Shown: positions 4,944 through 5,979 of the stretch, piece after piece
How positions within the stretch are numbered: the stretch's first letter is position 1
Layout of the letters: each line of letters opens with the position of its first letter
From: an uncultured Bacilli bacterium
Lineage (GTDB): Bacteria; Bacillota_I; Bacilli_A; RF39; UBA660
Reading direction: 5' to 3'
Assembly: GCA_934122215.1 (NCBI GenBank)
Contig: CAKOWF010000051.1
Coordinates: 1-5,979 of the forward strand
Length of the DNA stretch: 5,979 nucleotides
The notes under the pieces: model-generated
What the model was told of the DNA's origin: nothing
Seen by the model: only the letters and a program-made list of their open reading frames with translations
The model's database searches: none
Made by a program: the position numbers and the translations under genes

Positions 4944-4972
4944 TTGACAAAATATTAGTTAGATGATAAAAT
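4944..4972 (+). promoter_or_regulatory. Strong sigma-A promoter for the gene starting at 5000
   Basis: TTGACA (4944-4949), a 17-base gap and TAAAAT (4967-4972), with TG at 4964-4965 as an extended -10, form a near-consensus promoter. Both hexamers and the spacing are identical to the rplU promoter at 3898-3926. It abuts the rpmA terminator, so the next gene is an independent transcription unit with a leader of about 20 bases. No operator-like inverted repeat is evident around it. Confidence 0.85.
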
Positions 4973-4999
4973 ACGAAACTATTAAAAGGGGAGTTAATT

Positions 5000-5979
5000 A
5001 TGTATTTATATAGAGCACTAAATAATAATGATATATCAACTTTAAAATTAAATGAAGGTCTGTATAGTAAAGATGACACAGAATATATAAAAAAACGAGT
5101 AGTAGATTTTATTTTATATGCAGATGAAGATTTATTTAAACAATTTTCAGCGCTTTCTAAAGAAGAACAAAAAGATATATATAAAATGTATATTCATAAT
5201 TTTGCTTTTAATATTAAAGAATTAAAAGATCTATCAGAAATGAAATTAAGTAAAGTAAATATTTGTGATATGGGAAATTTAACTAATGAACAAAAGCAAA
5301 ATATAATTAAAGTATTAAGCACAATTAATACCCATTTAATACATGGATCAAGAATTGATACATCATGGATATCATTTACTAGTAATATTCACAAAATTGA
5401 AAAATATTATCTGAGTCAAAGTTATAATAAAGTTGCTGTTATAGATAGTAATGTTAATTTAATTATAGATGAAAATGCTATAGCAGTAGATTTAAGTAGC
5501 AAAGATGAAATAAAAAAATTAAGTAAATTTGGATTCTTAATAAGTAAAGATTTTAATCCTTGTTCATATAATTTCAGAGGATATAATAATTCAGCAAAAG
5601 ATAATGAAGTTATATATTATTCACATGTTCCACAAGAAAAAGTAGTAACTGTTTTAGAACCAATACAAATAGATTTAATATACAATAATATATTTAATGA
5701 AAAATTTTATCAATTAAGTAATTACTCAAAATGTATTATTTATGAAATGTTTAAATCAAGTATTAAGGTTACATTATTTGACAATTTGAGTGATATTGAA
5801 AGAATGATATATTTTGAACACTATATTAATTGTAAATCATTATCCTCATTATCTAGTAATAACTATGACTTACAAAAATTGATTGCTGCAAAGAAGAAAA
5901 TTTTAAGTCAAATAAAAATTAATTCATGTACAAAATATATGATGAATGATAAGTTTAAAAACATTGTATTACCAGAAGA
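5000..5979 (+). CDS. Uncharacterised protein with possible ADP-ribosyltransferase-like fold (3' end beyond the window)
   Basis: The frame is open from ATG 5000 to the window end, 326 codons without a stop, with GGGGAG (4988-4993) as ribosome binding site. There is no signal peptide or membrane segment, so the protein is probably cytoplasmic. I do not recognise it as a named family. The order of motifs suggests an R-S-E type ADP-ribosyltransferase: MYLYRAL (Arg5) in the first strand; an all-helical insert (about 27-110); HGSRIDTSWISFTSN (115-129) with Ser125/Thr127 in the place of the S-T-S strand; a strand KVAVID (144-149); and DNEVIYYSHVPQEKVV (201-216), with Asp-x-Glu (D201, E203) where the catalytic Glu would lie. 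Residues 230-326 look helical. The substrate is unknown; a toxin, defence or host-modifying role is only a possibility. It is read from its own strong promoter. Confidence 0.6.
   Translation, partial: MYLYRALNNNDISTLKLNEGLYSKDDTEYIKKRVVDFILYADEDLFKQFSALSKEEQKDIYKMYIHNFAFNIKELKDLSEMKLSKVNICDMGNLTNEQKQNIIKVLSTINTHLIHGSRIDTSWISFTSNIHKIEKYYLSQSYNKVAVIDSNVNLIIDENAIAVDLSSKDEIKKLSKFGFLISKDFNPCSYNFRGYNNSAKDNEVIYYSHVPQEKVVTVLEPIQIDLIYNNIFNEKFYQLSNYSKCIIYEMFKSSIKVTLFDNLSDIERMIYFEHYINCKSLSSLSSNNYDLQKLIAAKKKILSQIKINSCTKYMMNDKFKNIVLPE

Noticed and set aside
1..5979. CRISPR array, tRNA or rRNA gene
   Set aside because: No regularly spaced direct repeats, no cloverleaf-like GC-rich stretch and no rRNA-like sequence were seen. 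The only GC-richer non-coding segment is the rplU leader.

Overview
This window is a very A+T-rich stretch of bacterial chromosome, almost entirely coding on the + strand. Its core gene order is close to the spoIIB-maf-radC-mreBCD-minCD-spoIVFAB-rplU-prp(ysxB)-rpmA region known from Bacillus. The order, the SpoIVFA/SpoIVFB pair and the Prp-cleavable form of L27 point to a low-GC Bacillota. A spore-forming or formerly spore-forming member of class Bacilli, perhaps an uncultured gut-type lineage, fits best. TGA acts as a stop codon at three tight gene junctions, so the standard bacterial code applies and not the Mycoplasma code.

Layout. Positions 1-240 hold the C-terminal tail of an Rpn/PD-(D/E)XK-type 'transposase' nuclease, closed by a small hairpin terminator (242-267). 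Positions 315-3879 form one tightly packed run of genes: a small membrane-anchored SPOR-like protein in the spoIIB position, radC, mreC, mreD, spoIVFA and spoIVFB. Most junctions are 4-nt ATGA overlaps or, for spoIVFA/spoIVFB, a 17-nt overlap. Compared with Bacillus, maf, mreB, minC and minD are missing from within this run. Positions 3898-4939 form the L21-L27 operon: a consensus promoter with an extended -10, a structured leader of the ribosomal L21-leader kind, rplU, prp, rpmA, and a terminator whose stem contains the rpmA stop codon. Spo0B and obg do not follow. From 4944 a second strong promoter drives a gene that starts at 5000 and runs off the window.

How the genes fit together. SpoIVFB is an intramembrane metalloprotease that activates pro-sigma-K in the mother cell, and SpoIVFA is its catalytically dead LytM-fold anchor and inhibitor. 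MreC and MreD belong to the cell-wall elongation machinery. The SPOR-like protein may be a reduced counterpart of the septal sporulation protein SpoIIB. RplU, Prp and RpmA form a maturation unit in which Prp trims the N-terminal extension of L27. The last gene is the least familiar: a cytoplasmic protein of at least 326 residues whose N-terminal two thirds carry features suggesting an ADP-ribosyltransferase (R-S-E) fold.
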